Of a stretch of 5,581 nt of DNA, positions 5,510 through 5,581 are shown in pieces. The DNA is taken from NCBI GenBank assembly GCA_937969125.1, contig CALBVA010000116.1, positions 1-5,581 of the forward strand. Reading direction: 5' to 3'. Position 1 is the first letter of the stretch. Every line of letters begins with the position of its first letter. The stretch comes from an uncultured Verrucomicrobiales bacterium (GTDB lineage Bacteria; Verrucomicrobiota; Verrucomicrobiia; Verrucomicrobiales; Akkermansiaceae). A model generated the notes under the pieces. The model did no database searches, was not told where the DNA came from, and was given only the letters and a program-made list of their open reading frames with translations. The position numbers were made by a program, and so were the translations under genes.

Positions 5510-5581
5510 TCAGATCATTTGCTTTACAGCTGGAGTAACGGATGCGGCATCAAGCAGCAGTCCGTCTATTGCTTCAGCATG
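5510..5581 (-). CDS. Possible 3' end of an unidentified leftward gene (partial)
   Basis: From the right edge, the frame that begins at base 5581 is open leftward for 23 codons and stops at TGA (5512-5510). The inferred peptide has a plausible protein composition, with LLLDAA in the middle and ending AVKQMI. The stop lies 11 bp before the PEP-CTERM ATG at 5498, so the two could be cotranscribed. Other leftward frames carry early stops. The stretch is too short to identify, its third codon positions are not GC-rich as in the gldA or oxidoreductase genes, and an open run this short can arise by chance. Confidence 0.28.
   Translation of the reverse strand, partial: HAEAIDGLLLDAASVTPAVKQMI

Overview
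The window looks like chromosomal DNA from a member of the Verrucomicrobiota, of the Luteolibacter/Haloferula/Rubritalea type. Three things suggest this: a PEP-CTERM surface protein, a GldA-GldF-GldG type ABC transport cluster, and the absence of Shine-Dalgarno sequences before every start I checked. The assignment is an inference from gene content and style. No rRNA or phylogenetic marker is present.

Layout. Positions 1-2565 hold a leftward operon, gldA -> gldF -> gldG: ATPase, ABC-2 permease and auxiliary membrane protein, with gaps of 32 and 46 bp. gldG runs off the left edge, so only its first 343 codons are visible. A 145-bp divergent spacer (2566-2710) separates this operon from a rightward Gfo/Idh/MocA oxidoreductase (2711-3631). 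The spacer holds an 8-bp direct repeat spaced about three helical turns, an inverted repeat abutting the gldA start, and a weak candidate promoter. The oxidoreductase converges, with an 11-bp gap, on a leftward exported L,D-transpeptidase (YkuD family, 3643-4371). Upstream of that lies a 209-bp gap (4372-4580) with several short inverted repeats. A leftward PEP-CTERM sorted protein follows (4581-5498). The last 72 bases may be the 3' end of another leftward gene.

How the genes fit together. Most products act at the cell envelope: an ABC exporter of unknown substrate, a secreted peptidoglycan-modifying enzyme, and a surface-sorted beta-rich protein. The oxidoreductase carries a GHIERFNP motif that I associate with nucleotide-sugar dehydrogenases of the lipid A (GnnA-like) type. 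That would also be an envelope role, but it is not proven here. The genes lie on both strands in several transcription units, so this is a neighbourhood rather than one system.

I found no mobile element, CRISPR array, tRNA or rRNA, and nothing that amounts to a convincing new biological system. The points most worth a second look are the divergent regulatory region, the lack of Shine-Dalgarno sequences, and the low-GC PEP-CTERM gene with its ambiguous start.
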